Origin: Falsiroseomonas frigidaquae | GTDB taxonomy: Bacteria > Pseudomonadota > Alphaproteobacteria > Acetobacterales > Acetobacteraceae | DNA: 64,000 nt | Reading direction: 5' to 3' | NCBI RefSeq assembly: GCF_012163145.1 | Contig: NZ_JAAVTX010000004.1 | Span: forward strand, 372,001 to 436,000 | Shown here: one piece after another, positions 15,812 through 25,688 of the stretch | How the letters are laid out: the number at the start of each line of letters is the position of its first letter | Numbering within the stretch: position 1 is the first letter of the stretch | Program-made: the position numbers and the translations under genes | The notes under the pieces: generated by a model | Database searches by the model: none | The model's input: only the letters and a program-made list of their open reading frames with translations | Told to the model about the DNA's origin: nothing

Positions 15812-16029
15812 GGAGAAGCAGTGCGGCGTGCGTCACTGCGCTGGAGCGGGAGCAACCTGCGGCGCGCCCGGCGCGCCGAGGCCGCGCGTGCGGCCCGTGC
15901 CGAGACCATCAGCATCACCGGCACAGCGGTGCAGGGCGCGAAGGTGCAGGGCGCGAAAGCCAACCACGCGGGTCGGGGCGCTGCCCCGACGCGCCCGGCG
16001 CCTGAGGTTGGAAAGAGTGCGGAGCCACC

Positions 16030-16184
16030 ATGGCCGTGGGCGTTAAAACCCTCCTGAGACCTGCTTGTGCAGGTGGGAACCAGGTACCCAGGCCAAGACC
16101 TGAGCAGCGCCAGCCCCCGGAGGATGCTTATTGGCCCCGGGGGTTCATGTGCCTGCACCAACCTGGCAGCCCCGCCCCACCCAT
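16030..16184 (-). ncRNA. ssrS: 6S RNA (approximate ends)
   Basis: This stretch between zapA and the folate cyclo-ligase gene, on the same strand, is the standard bacterial 6S locus. Read on the minus strand it folds as expected for 6S RNA. A terminal stem CCCCCGG...CCGGGGG encloses GGCCAATAAGCATCCT, and flanking arms such as GTGCAGG and CCTGCAC pair across a large internal bubble. A local 6-bp hairpin (ACCTGC-TTGT-GCAGGT, 16059-16074) lies in the 3' half, where alternative folding is known in 6S RNAs. 6S RNA binds RNA polymerase holoenzyme and mimics an open promoter. Ends are estimated from structure and gene limits only. Confidence 0.7.
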
Positions 16185-16514
16185 CTAGGGTCGGTCGAGG
16201 GTCTGGGCAATGCCCTCGATGCGGTCGGCGATGCGCGCCAGGCGTTCCGCCAGCTTCGGGTCCGGCTGGGGGGCTGCCATGTTCTGGCCGGCGCGGGCCT
16301 GGGACAGGGCCACCTTCAGGTCATGCACCTCATCCGCCAGCAGCAGGGCGCCGAGCAGCAGCAGGCGGCTTTCGCCGAACTGCCCGCCCATCGCCTTGAT
16401 GGAATTGACCCGCTTGTCCACCTCGGAGGCGAGCGAGACGAGATGCGCCTCCTGCCCGTCCTCGCAGGACACCGGGTGGCTGTAGCCGCCGACGCGGACC
16501 GTGACCTGACCCAT
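16185..16514 (-). CDS. zapA: Cell division protein ZapA
   Basis: A 109-residue protein starting MGQVTVRVGGYSHPVSCEDG, the ZapA N-terminal beta domain. It continues with a long helix (LVSLASEVDKRVNSIKAMGG, then a SRLLLLGALLLADEVHDL helix) that forms the coiled coil. ZapA binds and cross-links FtsZ filaments in the division ring. It starts 1 base after the stop of a small coiled-coil gene, as in other alphaproteobacteria, and precedes the 6S RNA locus. Confidence 0.9.
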   Translation of the reverse strand: MGQVTVRVGGYSHPVSCEDGQEAHLVSLASEVDKRVNSIKAMGGQFGESRLLLLGALLLADEVHDLKVALSQARAGQNMAAPQPDPKLAERLARIADRIEGIAQTLDRP

Positions 16515-16515
16515 T

Positions 16516-16761
16516 CTACTGATCCTCTCCGAGCGCCGCGCGCAGCCGCGCAATCGTCTCGTCCAGCCGGTCCGCGATGGCGGCCACGGCGGCGCGGGGC
16601 ACGCCTTCACCCGACATACCTTCACCGGACGCTGCCACCTGCCGGGGCTGCGCCGCGGCCTCGGCGAGGCGCTCGACCGCCTCCTCCAACCGCGCCAGCG
16701 CGCGGCTGGTCGGGTCCCCCGCCTGGTTCCGCGTCTGGTCCCCCGTCTGCGTGCCTGACAC
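16516..16761 (-). CDS. Small coiled-coil protein upstream of zapA (ZauP-like/DUF4164-like)
   Basis: An 81-residue protein if started at GTG 16761. It has a charged, flexible N-terminus, then ALARLEEAVERLAEA and a C-terminal AAIADRLDETIARLRAAL helix, both with heptad leucines. In Caulobacter a coiled-coil protein encoded directly upstream of zapA (ZauP) works with ZapA to focus the Z-ring. Position, size and helix pattern fit that role here. Assignment rests mainly on location; the open frame extends further upstream, so the start is uncertain. Confidence 0.6.
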   Translation of the reverse strand: MSGTQTGDQTRNQAGDPTSRALARLEEAVERLAEAAAQPRQVAASGEGMSGEGVPRAAVAAIADRLDETIARLRAALGEDQ

Positions 16762-16905
16762 CCGAAACCCCCAACCGTTTGGCAGCCCAGCCGCAGCGAG
16801 TGCGCCACACGCGCCTTGTCGCCACCGGTTCCGGCATGCTGCAACGCTTTGCATGCACGGCGCGGCGGGTCAACGGTGAGCAGGGTTCGGCACGGAGGCG
16901 TCGCG

Positions 16906-17337
16906 ATGCGGTTAACGTCGCTGCCGCCGGCCATCACGATCCGATCAGTCGGGACGTTGCGGACGGTGATGGAATGGGTGCCGGCGGGGGGTGCGCTGCT
17001 GCTTTCGGCACCCGGCGCGGCGGGCTTCCTCGGCCCCGGCGCCTGGCGGGCGCTGGCGGCGCAGGCGCCAGGCTGGCCGGATGCGCTGTGCTGCGGGGAT
17101 GCGGCGGGCGACGCGCTGGCGGCGCTTCGCGCCGGTTGCCGGCTGCTGGTGCTGGATGCCACCTGCCCCGCCTTCGCCGCCGTGGCGGGCGCCGCGGCGG
17201 AGCTGGGCGCGACCCTGTTGCCGGCGCGGCCGGAGGCGCTGGAGCTGGATGTGATCGACCTGCGGCGCCCCGCCGGCCGTTCGCGTCTGGCGGATTGGCT
17301 GGCGGGACGGCATGACACCGCGCCGCCCCTGCGGTAA
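16906..17337 (+). CDS. Hypothetical protein upstream of class I aldolase
   Basis: A 143-residue Ala/Leu/Gly-rich protein that I do not recognise. ATG 16906 is chosen because a clear GGAGG box sits 7 bases upstream (16894-16898). It has alternating hydrophobic strands and helices (GALLLSAPGAAGF, CRLLVLDATCPAF, ATLLPARPEALELDVIDLRRP), suggesting a small alpha/beta fold. There is no signal peptide. The aldolase gene starts 59 bases downstream on the same strand, so the two may be co-transcribed. Codon use is like the neighbours. Confidence 0.5.
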   Translation: MRLTSLPPAITIRSVGTLRTVMEWVPAGGALLLSAPGAAGFLGPGAWRALAAQAPGWPDALCCGDAAGDALAALRAGCRLLVLDATCPAFAAVAGAAAELGATLLPARPEALELDVIDLRRPAGRSRLADWLAGRHDTAPPLR

Positions 17338-17396
17338 ACGCGCCCTTACCGCCGCCAATACTCCGAGACCGGCAATCCGAGAAGGACAAGATCACG

Positions 17397-18308
17397 ATGC
17401 GCCTGACGCCCAAGGTCCAGGAAATCCTGTCCTGGTATGAGAGCGACAACCCCGGGACCAAGGCGAACCTCGCCCGCATCCTGATGGCCGGCAAGCTGGG
17501 CGGCACGGGCCGCATGGTGATCCTGCCGGTCGACCAGGGCTTCGAGCATGGTCCCGCCCGGTCCTTCGCGCCGAACCCCGCCGCCTATGACCCGCGCTAC
17601 CTGTTCGAGCTGGCGCTCGAGGCCGGGCTGAACGCCTATGCCGCGCCGCTCGGCATGATCGAGGCCGGTGCCGCCACCTATGCGAGCGCCATCCCGACCA
17701 TCCTGAAGATGAACAGCAGCAACAGCCTGTCCACCACCAAGGACCAGGGCATCACCGCCAGCGTCGGCGATGCGCTGCGGCTGGGCTGCTCGGCCATCGG
17801 CTTCACCATCTACCCCGGCTCCGAATACCAGTTCGAGATGATCGAGGAGCTGCGCGAGCTGGCCGAGGAAGCCAAGTCCGTCGGCCTCGCCGTGGTGGTG
17901 TGGAGCTATCCGCGCGGCCCGATGCTGGACAAGGTGGGTGAGACGGCGCTCGACATCTGCGCCTATGCCGCGCACATGGCCGCCCTGATCGGCGCGCACA
18001 TCATCAAGGTGAAGCCGCCGACCTCCGCCATCAGCCTGGATGCGGCGAAGAAGACCTACCAGACCAGCCCGGTCGCGGATGATTCGGTCGCGCGCTTCAA
18101 GCACATCGTGAATGCCTGCTTCGGCGGCCGTCGCCTGGTGGTGTTCTCGGGTGGCGAGGCCAAGGGCACGGAGGCGATCCTGGAGGAAGTCCGCGCCATC
18201 CATGCCGCGGGTGGCAACGGCTCCATCATGGGCCGCAACGCCTTCCAGCGTTCCAAGGAAGACGCGCTGGCGCTGCTGGCCGCGATCATCAACGTCTACA
18301 AGCATTGA
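17397..18308 (+). CDS. fbaB: Class I fructose-bisphosphate aldolase (DhnA type)
   Basis: A 303-residue TIM-barrel aldolase that interconverts fructose 1,6-bisphosphate with dihydroxyacetone phosphate and glyceraldehyde 3-phosphate through a Schiff base. The nucleotide-start motif LPVDQGFEHGP, a VVVWSYPRG strand and HIIKVKPPT with the candidate Schiff-base lysines K204/K206 are seen. FSGGEAKG and NGSIMGRNAFQR at the C-terminus form the phosphate-binding loops. Length suits the DhnA/FbaB family. A hairpin terminator follows directly. Confidence 0.92.
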   Translation: MRLTPKVQEILSWYESDNPGTKANLARILMAGKLGGTGRMVILPVDQGFEHGPARSFAPNPAAYDPRYLFELALEAGLNAYAAPLGMIEAGAATYASAIPTILKMNSSNSLSTTKDQGITASVGDALRLGCSAIGFTIYPGSEYQFEMIEELRELAEEAKSVGLAVVVWSYPRGPMLDKVGETALDICAYAAHMAALIGAHIIKVKPPTSAISLDAAKKTYQTSPVADDSVARFKHIVNACFGGRRLVVFSGGEAKGTEAILEEVRAIHAAGGNGSIMGRNAFQRSKEDALALLAAIINVYKH

Positions 18309-18315
18309 TGGGACG

Positions 18316-18340
18316 GCCCTTTCGCAAAGCGCGAAAGGGC
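18316..18340 (+). terminator. Hairpin terminator after class I aldolase
   Basis: A perfect 10-bp stem: GCCCTTTCGC at 18316-18325 pairs with GCGAAAGGGC at 18331-18340, 5-base loop. It begins 8 bases after the aldolase stop. There is no U tract, so it may rely on the stem alone or serve the mRNA end. Confidence 0.55.
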
Positions 18341-18414
18341 CCCTCACACGCCGGCGCGGCGCATCCGCGCCGCTTGGCTTCGCCGCATTGGCGGCGGCGC
18401 CCATCCGGGCGCCC

Positions 18415-18436
18415 GGACCGGTCAAGCGACCGGTCC
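18415..18436. repeat. Inverted repeat in aldolase/ABC1 kinase intergenic region
   Basis: GGACCGGTC at 18415-18423 and GACCGGTCC at 18428-18436 form a 9-bp stem with an AAGC loop. It lies between two convergent genes and could end either transcript. The remaining sequence up to 18479 holds no gene. Confidence 0.45.
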
Positions 18437-18479
18437 GCCTGATGAGGCCGCCCCCTCACCCCATCAGGGGGAGAGGGCT

Positions 18480-19853
18480 TCAGCCGACCAGGCTGGGCGG
18501 CACACCGGCGGCGGCCACGGCATCGCGCTGGCGCTGCGCCACCGCTTCCTCCGAATGGTCGTGCACCAGTTCCATGAACAGCCGGTGCCAATTGGCCTGC
18601 GCCTTCAGGCGGAAGAACACGCTGCCGAGCCCGATCGCGGCGCGGTCCATCAACGGGAATTCGCGCGGGATCTTCACGCCGCCGGTCCGCTTCAGCCCCT
18701 CATGCACCGTCTGGGCGATCTTGCGGCCGTAGCTCGGGTCGTCGGAGGGCGTGATCGATCGAACCTTGTCCTCGACCAGCGGCTCGTACAGGAAGCGCGC
18801 CCAGAGGTTCAGGACCTCCATCGTCTCCTTCGACAGGTTGCGGAAACCCCAGACGCCGTAGGCATGCGCCGCCTTTTCCCGGTCATCGTCGCGCACCGCC
18901 TCGTACAGCATCACCACGCCGGTGACGAAGCTGGCGGGGAAGATGCGGATCACGCCGAAATCGAGCAGGTTCACGCCGTGGCCGACCTCGGCATCCTCGC
19001 GCACCTGGTAGTTGCCCAGATGCGGGTCGCCGTGGATCACGCCGTAGCGGTAGAACGGCACGTACCAGGCGCGGAACAGCGCGCGGGCATAGGCGTTGCG
19101 CTCCTCCTCCGGCGGGTCTTCCTCCAGCCGGCGCAGGATGGGGCGGCCTTCCAGCCAGGACATGGTCAGCAGGCGCTTGGTCGTCAGTTCCGGCACCGCG
19201 ACCGGCACCGTGACGCCCGGCGTGTTGGCGAGCATCGCGCCATACAGCCGCATGTGGCTGGCCTCGCGCTCGTAGTCCAACTCCTCACGCAGCCGGGCGG
19301 ACAGCTCCTGGTAGGCCTCCGCATTGTCCAGCGTGCTGTCCATGCGGCGGTACAGGTTCAGCGCCACCTTCAACTGGCGCAGATCCGCTTCGACGATGCT
19401 CGGCATGTCCGGGTATTGCAGCTTGCACGCCACATCCCGCCCATCCGGCAGCGTGCCGCGATGCACCTGGCCCAGGCTGGCGGCGGCCACCGCTTCCTGG
19501 GTGAAGCTGGTGAAGCGGGATTGCCAGGCGGGGCCGAGTTCGCCCTGCATGCGGCGACGCACGAAGGCCCAGCCCATCGGCGGTGCGTTGGATTGCAGCG
19601 TCGCCAGTTCTTGCGCGTATTCCTCCGGCAGCGCATCCGGCACCGTGGAGAGGAACTGCGCCACCTTCATCAGCGGGCCCTTCAGCCCGCCGAGGATCTG
19701 CTTCAGATCCTCCGCATGCGCCGCCTTGTCGGTCTTGATGCCGAGGAAGCGCTGCCCCGCCACGCGCGCGGCGATGCCGCCGACGGCGCCGGAGGTGCGG
19801 ACCATGCGCCGCATCTCGCCGAACAGAGTGGATTCCTTGCGGTCATCGGGCAT
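18480..19853 (-). CDS. ABC1/UbiB atypical kinase family protein
   Basis: A 457-residue ABC1 (ADCK/UbiB-like) protein. The family-specific KxGQ region reads LMKVAQFLST. The ATP loop is AAASLGQVHRG, which in classical members is an Ala-rich loop ending in QVH. The VAIVK-type Lys is in VACKLQYP, the catalytic block is VIHGDPHLGN, and the metal-binding motif is LLDFGVIR. These proteins have ATPase activity and in the ubiquinone pathway help lipid extraction or complex assembly. No ubiquinone genes adjoin, so a direct role in ubiquinone synthesis is not shown. Ends 4 bases before the pepF stop region on the same strand (intergenic gap 19854-19857). Confidence 0.88.
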   Translation of the reverse strand: MPDDRKESTLFGEMRRMVRTSGAVGGIAARVAGQRFLGIKTDKAAHAEDLKQILGGLKGPLMKVAQFLSTVPDALPEEYAQELATLQSNAPPMGWAFVRRRMQGELGPAWQSRFTSFTQEAVAAASLGQVHRGTLPDGRDVACKLQYPDMPSIVEADLRQLKVALNLYRRMDSTLDNAEAYQELSARLREELDYEREASHMRLYGAMLANTPGVTVPVAVPELTTKRLLTMSWLEGRPILRRLEEDPPEEERNAYARALFRAWYVPFYRYGVIHGDPHLGNYQVREDAEVGHGVNLLDFGVIRIFPASFVTGVVMLYEAVRDDDREKAAHAYGVWGFRNLSKETMEVLNLWARFLYEPLVEDKVRSITPSDDPSYGRKIAQTVHEGLKRTGGVKIPREFPLMDRAAIGLGSVFFRLKAQANWHRLFMELVHDHSEEAVAQRQRDAVAAAGVPPSLVG

Positions 19854-19857
19854 CGGC

Positions 19858-21672
19858 TCAGGCAGCCTCCAACTCGTCGATAAACCCGGAAATCACGTCC
19901 AGCCCCTTGTTCCAGAAGGCGGGGTCGGAGGCATCGAGGCCGAAGGGCGCCAGCAGTTCCTGGTGCCGCTTTGTGCCGCCGGCGCGCAGCATCTCCAGGT
20001 ACTTCTCCTGGAACCGCGGGTGCCCGTCGCGGAACACGCCGTACAGCGCATTCACCAGGCAATCCCCGAAGGCATAGGCGTAGACATAGAACGGCGTGTG
20101 CACGAAATGCGGGATATAGGCCCAGTAGACGCTGTAATCCGGCGTGAAGTCGAAGGCCGGACCCAGGCTCTCGGTCTGGATCTGCATCCAGATCTCGCCG
20201 ATCCGCTCATGCGAGAGTTCGCCCTTGCGGCGCTCGTCATGCAGCAGCGTCTCGAAGCGATAGAAGGCGATCTGGCGGACGACGGTGTTCAGCATGTCCT
20301 CCACCTTGCCGGCCAGCAGCATGCGCCGCTTCTTCGGGTCGGTCTCGGCGTCCAGCACCGCGCGGAAGGTGAGCATCTCGCCGAACACGCTGGCGGTCTC
20401 GGCCAGGGTCAGCGGGGTGGAGGACATCAGGTAGCCCTGCTGCGCCGCCAGCACCTGGTGCACGCCATGGCCCAGCTCATGCGCCAGCGTCATCACATCC
20501 CGTGCGCGGCCGTGGTAGTTCAGCAGCAGGTACGGGTGGGCGGATGGCACGGTCGGGTGGGCGAAGGCGCCACTGGCCTTACCCGGGCGCAGCGCGGCAT
20601 CGATCCACGGCTTCTCGAAGAACGGCGCCGCGATGCGCTCCAGCTCCGGGCTGAAGGCGCCATAGGCGGCCCGCACGCGGGTCACGGCATCGGGCCAGGG
20701 GATGGTGCTGTCGGTATCGTCCGGCAGCGGCGCGTTGCGGTCCCAGTGCTGCAGCTTCTCCAGCCCCAGCCACTTCGCCTTCATCGCGTAGTAGCGGTGC
20801 GACAGCCGCGGCAGGCTGGTCCAGACGGCGGAGACCAGCGCGTCCACCACCTCATCCTCCACCATGTTGGCGCGGTTGCGAGCGGAGGTGGGGCGCTTGT
20901 AGTGGCGCCAGCCGTCGATGATCTCCTTGTCCTTGGCCAGGGTGTTGGTGATCAGCGAGAACAGCCGCACCCTTTCGCCGAAGGCCTCCGACACGCCCTT
21001 GGCCGCCGCGGCGCGCATCGTGCGGTCATTCGAGGAAAGATTGTTCAGCGCGCCGGAGACGGTCAGTTCCTCCCCGCCCACCTTCACCCGCATCCCGGCG
21101 ACGGTTTCATCGAACAGGCGGTTCCAGGCGGAGCGGCCGGTGACCTCCTTCTCGTGCAGCAGCTTTTCCAGATCGTCCGAAAGCTGGTGCGGGCGGAACA
21201 CGCGCAGGTCGCGCAGCCAGGGGCGCCAGCGTTCCAGCGCGGCAGATTGCCGCAGCTTCGCCTCCAGCGCCGCATCCTCCAGCCGGTTGATCTCCAGCGT
21301 CAGGAACAGCACGTGGCTGCTGATCGCCGTCACCCGTTCCTGGACGGTCTGGTAGAAGCGGCCATTCTCTGCTGCCTGCGCATCGCCCGAGAAAACCAGC
21401 TGGGCGTAGGACATGGCCCGGCCGAGAATTTCCTCGATCCGTTCATAGGTCGCGATGGCGCGGGCCAGGTTGTCGCCGGAGGCCTGCGCCAGGCGGCCGG
21501 CACTGGCGGCGTGGAAGGCCTTCGCCTCCGCCTCCGCCCGGTCGAGATCGGCGGCGAGGCGCGGATCATCGGGCGCGGCGTAGAGGTCGGACAGGTCCCA
21601 GGCCGGCAGGGCCTGGCTGGTGGCGGCCGGGGCCGGATCGGAGGCGGATTTGGGGGCGGGGTTCTGGGTCAC
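19858..21672 (-). CDS. pepF: Oligoendopeptidase F (M3 family zinc metallopeptidase)
   Basis: A 604-residue cytoplasmic peptidase of family M3B. The zinc motif HELGH is near residue 398 (AHELGHGVHQ) and the third ligand lies in ETASVFGEML. The N-terminal helical half includes the WDLSDLY start typical of PepF. It cleaves short peptides. A short Ala/Pro-rich extension of about 20 residues precedes the family core. The downstream ABC1 kinase gene begins 4 bases after its stop, so they probably share a transcript. Confidence 0.92.
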   Translation of the reverse strand: MTQNPAPKSASDPAPAATSQALPAWDLSDLYAAPDDPRLAADLDRAEAEAKAFHAASAGRLAQASGDNLARAIATYERIEEILGRAMSYAQLVFSGDAQAAENGRFYQTVQERVTAISSHVLFLTLEINRLEDAALEAKLRQSAALERWRPWLRDLRVFRPHQLSDDLEKLLHEKEVTGRSAWNRLFDETVAGMRVKVGGEELTVSGALNNLSSNDRTMRAAAAKGVSEAFGERVRLFSLITNTLAKDKEIIDGWRHYKRPTSARNRANMVEDEVVDALVSAVWTSLPRLSHRYYAMKAKWLGLEKLQHWDRNAPLPDDTDSTIPWPDAVTRVRAAYGAFSPELERIAAPFFEKPWIDAALRPGKASGAFAHPTVPSAHPYLLLNYHGRARDVMTLAHELGHGVHQVLAAQQGYLMSSTPLTLAETASVFGEMLTFRAVLDAETDPKKRRMLLAGKVEDMLNTVVRQIAFYRFETLLHDERRKGELSHERIGEIWMQIQTESLGPAFDFTPDYSVYWAYIPHFVHTPFYVYAYAFGDCLVNALYGVFRDGHPRFQEKYLEMLRAGGTKRHQELLAPFGLDASDPAFWNKGLDVISGFIDELEAA

Positions 21673-21818
21673 GCCCCTGCATATAGCCCGGTCCGGCGCG
21701 AGGCCAACGGGCGGTGGCCGAATAGGAGCTCCGGTTCGGGTTTGGCAACTTTCGCCCGCTACCCTGGCGGGAACACGACGTCCCGAGCGCCCCCGCCCCG
21801 GCCACCAAGGATCACGCC

Positions 21819-23885
21819 ATGCGCATCCGCACCATGTTCATCCTCGGCTTCCTGCTGGTCGCAATTCCCGGGCTTGCCGCTTCGCTCTGGCTTGCGGCAG
21901 GCGCGGCGCGGGATCTCGGGCGCACCAACCAGGCGGTCTCGGCCTTGCGGGCGGCGAGCGACGCGCAGCGGGCCGTCAGCGCCGTGGCGGTGGAAATCGG
22001 TGGCTACAGCAGCGTGCTGCGCCAGGCCAACCCGGACCGCGCCCAGGTGGCCGGCGATGCGGCGGCGACGGTCCGGCTGCTGGAGGCCAGCGCCACCAGC
22101 GCCGCGGCCGCAGGGCAGGATGCGGCATCGGTGCGCCGGGTGGCGGAACAGCTGGCCAGCTTCCGCAGCCGGGTGGACCAGGCGCTGGCGCTGCCGCCGG
22201 ATCGCCGCGACGCCGGCCTGCCCGCCACCGGCACCGCGGCGCGCAACGCGGCGGTGGCCACGCTGCTCGGCGTTTCCGCCGTGGCGGCGCGCGATGTGGC
22301 CCGCACCGCGCCGGAACTGGCGCTGCTGATCGAGGCGTCCTCCACCGTCATGGACATGCGCGACCAGGCCGGCCGCCGCAACGCGCAGATCTCTGCCTGG
22401 CTCGCCGGCACGGCGGTGACGCCGCCGGCGGTGCAGGGGGCGGAGGCGCTGACCGCGGGCGTGGCGCAGGCCTGGACCTCCGTGCAGCGGATGCTGGCCG
22501 CCAGCACCGCCGCCGCCGCGCTGCAGCCCGCCCTGGCCCGCCAGGCGGAGACCTTCGTGCGGCAGAACGAGCCGCATTGGCGCAAGCTGGTCGAGACCGC
22601 CCGCCAGCGCCTGACCGCGCCGGATACCGCCTGGACCACCAGCTTCGCGGATTTCCGCACCTGGTCCCGCCCGGCCCAGGCCGAGATCCTGGCGCTGCGC
22701 GACGCCGCGCTGGATGCCGCCGCCACCAGCGCGGCCGACAGCATCGCGGAGGCACGCACCGGCCTCGCCCTGGCGCTCGGCCTGGCCGGACTGTGCTTCG
22801 CAGCAGCCCTGGGTGGCGCCATGCTGCTGCTGCGCCGCCTGGTCAGCCCGATCCGCGCGCTGACCGCCAGCGTCGGCCGCATCGCCGCCGGCGAGCTGCA
22901 GCTGACAGTGCCCGGCCGTGGCCGCACCGATGAGCTGGGCGAGATGGCGACGGCGGTGGAAACCCTGCGCGCCGGGTCGCTGGAGCGCGTCGCGGAAACC
23001 GAGGCCCGGGCGCGCGACCAGGCGCAACGCCTGGCGCGGGCGGAACGGGTGGATGCGCTTCTGCGGCAGTTCGAGGACCAGGCCGGCAACATGCTGGAGG
23101 CCGTCGCCGCCGCCTCCACCGAGTTGGATGCCACGGCGCACAGCATGGCCGGCATCGCCGCCGATGGCAGCGCGCATGCCGCGGCGGTGGCCGATGCCGC
23201 CTCCCGCGCCAATGGCAGCGTCGAGACGGTGGCCGGCGCGGCGGAGGAGCTCGCCGCTTCCTTCAACGCGGTGACGCAGCAGATCCGCCACGGCGCCGAC
23301 CAGGCGCGTGCCGCCACCGGCGCGGCGCAGGAGGCGGACCGCACCGTGCGTGGCCTTTCGGATGCGGCGGACCGGATCGGCGCGGTGGTGCAGATGATCA
23401 CCGCCATCGCCGGCCAGACCAACCTGCTCGCCCTGAACGCCACCATCGAGGCCGCCCGCGCCGGCGAGGCCGGCAAGGGCTTCGCCGTGGTGGCCGGCGA
23501 GGTGAAGGCCCTGGCCGCGCAGACCGCCAAGGCGACCGACGAGATCAGCGGCCAGATCACCGCCATGCAGGCCGAGACACACCGCACCGTGACCGCCATC
23601 GCCGATATTTCCCGCATCATCGCCGCGGTGGGCGAGGCGACGAGCCAGGTGGCGGAAACCGCCGGCCAGCAGGCGGAAGCGACGCAGGCGATCAACCAGG
23701 CCGTCTCCGAAGCGGCCCGCGGCACCGCTGCCGCCGCGGACCACGCGAACGGCGTGAATGCAGATGCCGAGCGCACCGGCCATGCGGCGGGCGAGGTGCG
23801 CGCCGCCTCCAGCGAATTGTCCCGCCAGGCGGAAAAGCTGCGGGCCGAGGTGTCCCGCTTCATGGTGGAGCTGCGCGCCGCCTGA
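21819..23885 (+). CDS. Methyl-accepting chemotaxis protein
   Basis: A 688-residue chemoreceptor. One membrane segment spans residues 5-28. A periplasmic, mostly helical sensor of about 280 residues follows, then a second segment near 306-330. The HAMP domain reads [22 protein letters not shown]. The signalling domain has the highly conserved hairpin tip [20 protein letters not shown], and the region downstream reads [12 protein letters not shown]. The ligand is unknown; the sensor is not an obvious Cache or 4HB by eye. No chemotaxis kinase genes are nearby. Confidence 0.93.
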   Translation: MRIRTMFILGFLLVAIPGLAASLWLAAGAARDLGRTNQAVSALRAASDAQRAVSAVAVEIGGYSSVLRQANPDRAQVAGDAAATVRLLEASATSAAAAGQDAASVRRVAEQLASFRSRVDQALALPPDRRDAGLPATGTAARNAAVATLLGVSAVAARDVARTAPELALLIEASSTVMDMRDQAGRRNAQISAWLAGTAVTPPAVQGAEALTAGVAQAWTSVQRMLAASTAAAALQPALARQAETFVRQNEPHWRKLVETARQRLTAPDTAWTTSFADFRTWSRPAQAEILALRDAALDAAATSAADSIAEARTGLALALGLAGLCFAAALGGAMLLLRRLVSPIRALTASVGRIAAGELQLTVPGRGRTDELGEMATAVETLRAGSLERVAETEARARDQAQRLARAERVDALLRQFEDQAGNMLEAVAAASTELDATAHSMAGIAADGSAHAAAVADAASRANGSVETVAGAAEELAASFNAVTQQIRHGADQARAATGAAQEADRTVRGLSDAADRIGAVVQMITAIAGQTNLLALNATIEAARAGEAGKGFAVVAGEVKALAAQTAKATDEISGQITAMQAETHRTVTAIADISRIIAAVGEATSQVAETAGQQAEATQAINQAVSEAARGTAAAADHANGVNADAERTGHAAGEVRAASSELSRQAEKLRAEVSRFMVELRAA

Positions 23886-23984
23886 CGCCCGCATCCCAGC
23901 CGGTCCCCGCATTGGTGCGCCGAATTGGCCCGGCTGGGCCCGGCATGGCATCATGCCCGGAAAGCAGCGGGAGAGCCTTTGGGA

Positions 23985-25688
23985 ATGCCAAGCGCCGAGG
24001 AGCGGGTCTGGACCAGCCTGCCGCACATGATGCTGGACCTCGCCGGGGGCTGGCGCGAAAGGCCGATGCTGCGGCATTGGCAGGGCGGCTGGCAGCGCAT
24101 GAGCTGGGGCGAGTTCGGCCGCCGCGTTGCCGCCATCGCCGCCTTCCTGCGGAGCCAGGGCGTGGCGCCGGGCGACCGGGTGCTGCTGGTCTCCGAGAAC
24201 CGGCCGGAATTTCCCATTGCCGATACCGCCATCATGGCGATCGGCGCGGTGACGGTGCCGACCTACACCACCAACACCGTGTCCGACCACGCGCATATCC
24301 TGCGCGACAGCGGCGCCAGCTTCGCCGTTGTCTCCACCGCCAAGCTGGCGGAACGCGTGGCCCAGGCGGCGGCACAGGCCGGCGTGGCGCTGGAGCGGCT
24401 GGTCTGCATGGAGGATGGCGCGCCCGGCTGCCTCGACTGGTCCGCGGCGCTGGCGACCCCGGCCGACCTGGACCTGCTGGCGGCAGAGGTGGAGCAGATT
24501 CCGCCCGGGCGCCTCGCCTGCCTGGTCTATACCAGCGGCACCGGCGGGCTGCCCAAGGGCGTGATGCTGCCGCACCGCGCCATGCTGGCGAACCGCGAGG
24601 GCGTGGCGCGCATCGCGACCAGGCTGCAACTGGACGGCACGCCCTATCTGTCCTTCCTGCCGCTGTCGCACAGCTACGAACATACGGTGGGCGGCTTCCT
24701 GCTGCCCTCGTTGGGGCTGGAGGTGGTGTATTCGCGCGGCGCGGACCGGCTGGCGGCGGAGCTGAAGGAAGTGCGGCCCACCGTCATTACCGCCGTGCCC
24801 AGGCTGTTCGAGGTGCTGCGCGGGCGCATCGAGGCGCAGGTGGAGAAGGATGGCGGCTTCAAGGAGAAGCTGTTCCGCCGGGCCCTCGCCCTCGGCCTGA
24901 AGCGGTTGGACGGGCCGCGCCTCAATCTGTTCGAGCGCGCCCAGCATGCGCTGCTGGACCGGCTGGTCGGCGCCAAGATCCGCGACCGCTTCGGCGGCAA
25001 GCTGCTGGCGCTGGTCTCCGGTGGGGCGCGGCTGGACCCGGACCTGTCCGGCTTCTTCCTGGCCTTCGGCCTGCCGGTGATCCAGGGCTATGGGCAGACC
25101 GAGGCCGGCCCGGTGATCAGCGTGAACCCGCCCTGGGAAAACCGCCGCAGCACCGTCGGCCCCCCCCTGCCCGGCGTGGAGGCGCGCATCGCCGAGGATG
25201 GCGAGTTGTGCGTGCGCGGCGAACTGGTGATGGATGGCTACTGGAACGACGCCGAGAGCACATCCCGCGCCCTGGTGGATGGCTGGCTGCATACCGGCGA
25301 TGTGGCGGAGATCGTGGATGGCTACATCCGCATCACCGATCGCAAGCGGGACTTCATCAAGACCCTCGGCGGCGACATGGTCAGCCCGGCGAAGCTGGAG
25401 GGCCTGCTGATGGCCGAGCCCGAGATCGCCCAGGCGGTTGTCGCTGGTGAGGGCCGCCCCGCCATCGTCGCCCTGGTGGTGCCGGCGGATGGTGCGGCCG
25501 ACAAGGTCCAGGCCGCCATCGCCCGGGTGAACGGCAAGCTCTCCAACATCGAGCGGATCCGCGGCAGCACGGTGGTGGATCCCTTCACCGTGGAGAACGG
25601 CCTGCTGACGCCGACGATGAAGGTGAAGCGCCGGCTGGTGCTGGAACGCCATGCGGCGGCGGTGGAGGGGCTGGCGAAGCGGGGTTGA
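23985..25688 (+). CDS. Long-chain acyl-CoA synthetase (AMP-binding, FadD-like)
   Basis: A 567-residue adenylate-forming enzyme that activates fatty acids to acyl-CoA. The A3 motif is VYTSGTGGLPKGV, followed by FLPLSHSYEH, the YGQTEAGP motif, LHTGDVAEI and DRKRDFIKTLGG. ATG 23985 is chosen over an in-frame TTG at 23925 because a GGGAGAG box precedes it and MPSAEERVWTSLP matches the family start. The C-terminal domain is shortened compared with FadD and close to the bacterial long-chain synthetases with a truncated tail (MKVKRR). Stands alone on the strand. Confidence 0.88.
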   Translation: MPSAEERVWTSLPHMMLDLAGGWRERPMLRHWQGGWQRMSWGEFGRRVAAIAAFLRSQGVAPGDRVLLVSENRPEFPIADTAIMAIGAVTVPTYTTNTVSDHAHILRDSGASFAVVSTAKLAERVAQAAAQAGVALERLVCMEDGAPGCLDWSAALATPADLDLLAAEVEQIPPGRLACLVYTSGTGGLPKGVMLPHRAMLANREGVARIATRLQLDGTPYLSFLPLSHSYEHTVGGFLLPSLGLEVVYSRGADRLAAELKEVRPTVITAVPRLFEVLRGRIEAQVEKDGGFKEKLFRRALALGLKRLDGPRLNLFERAQHALLDRLVGAKIRDRFGGKLLALVSGGARLDPDLSGFFLAFGLPVIQGYGQTEAGPVISVNPPWENRRSTVGPPLPGVEARIAEDGELCVRGELVMDGYWNDAESTSRALVDGWLHTGDVAEIVDGYIRITDRKRDFIKTLGGDMVSPAKLEGLLMAEPEIAQAVVAGEGRPAIVALVVPADGAADKVQAAIARVNGKLSNIERIRGSTVVDPFTVENGLLTPTMKVKRRLVLERHAAAVEGLAKRG

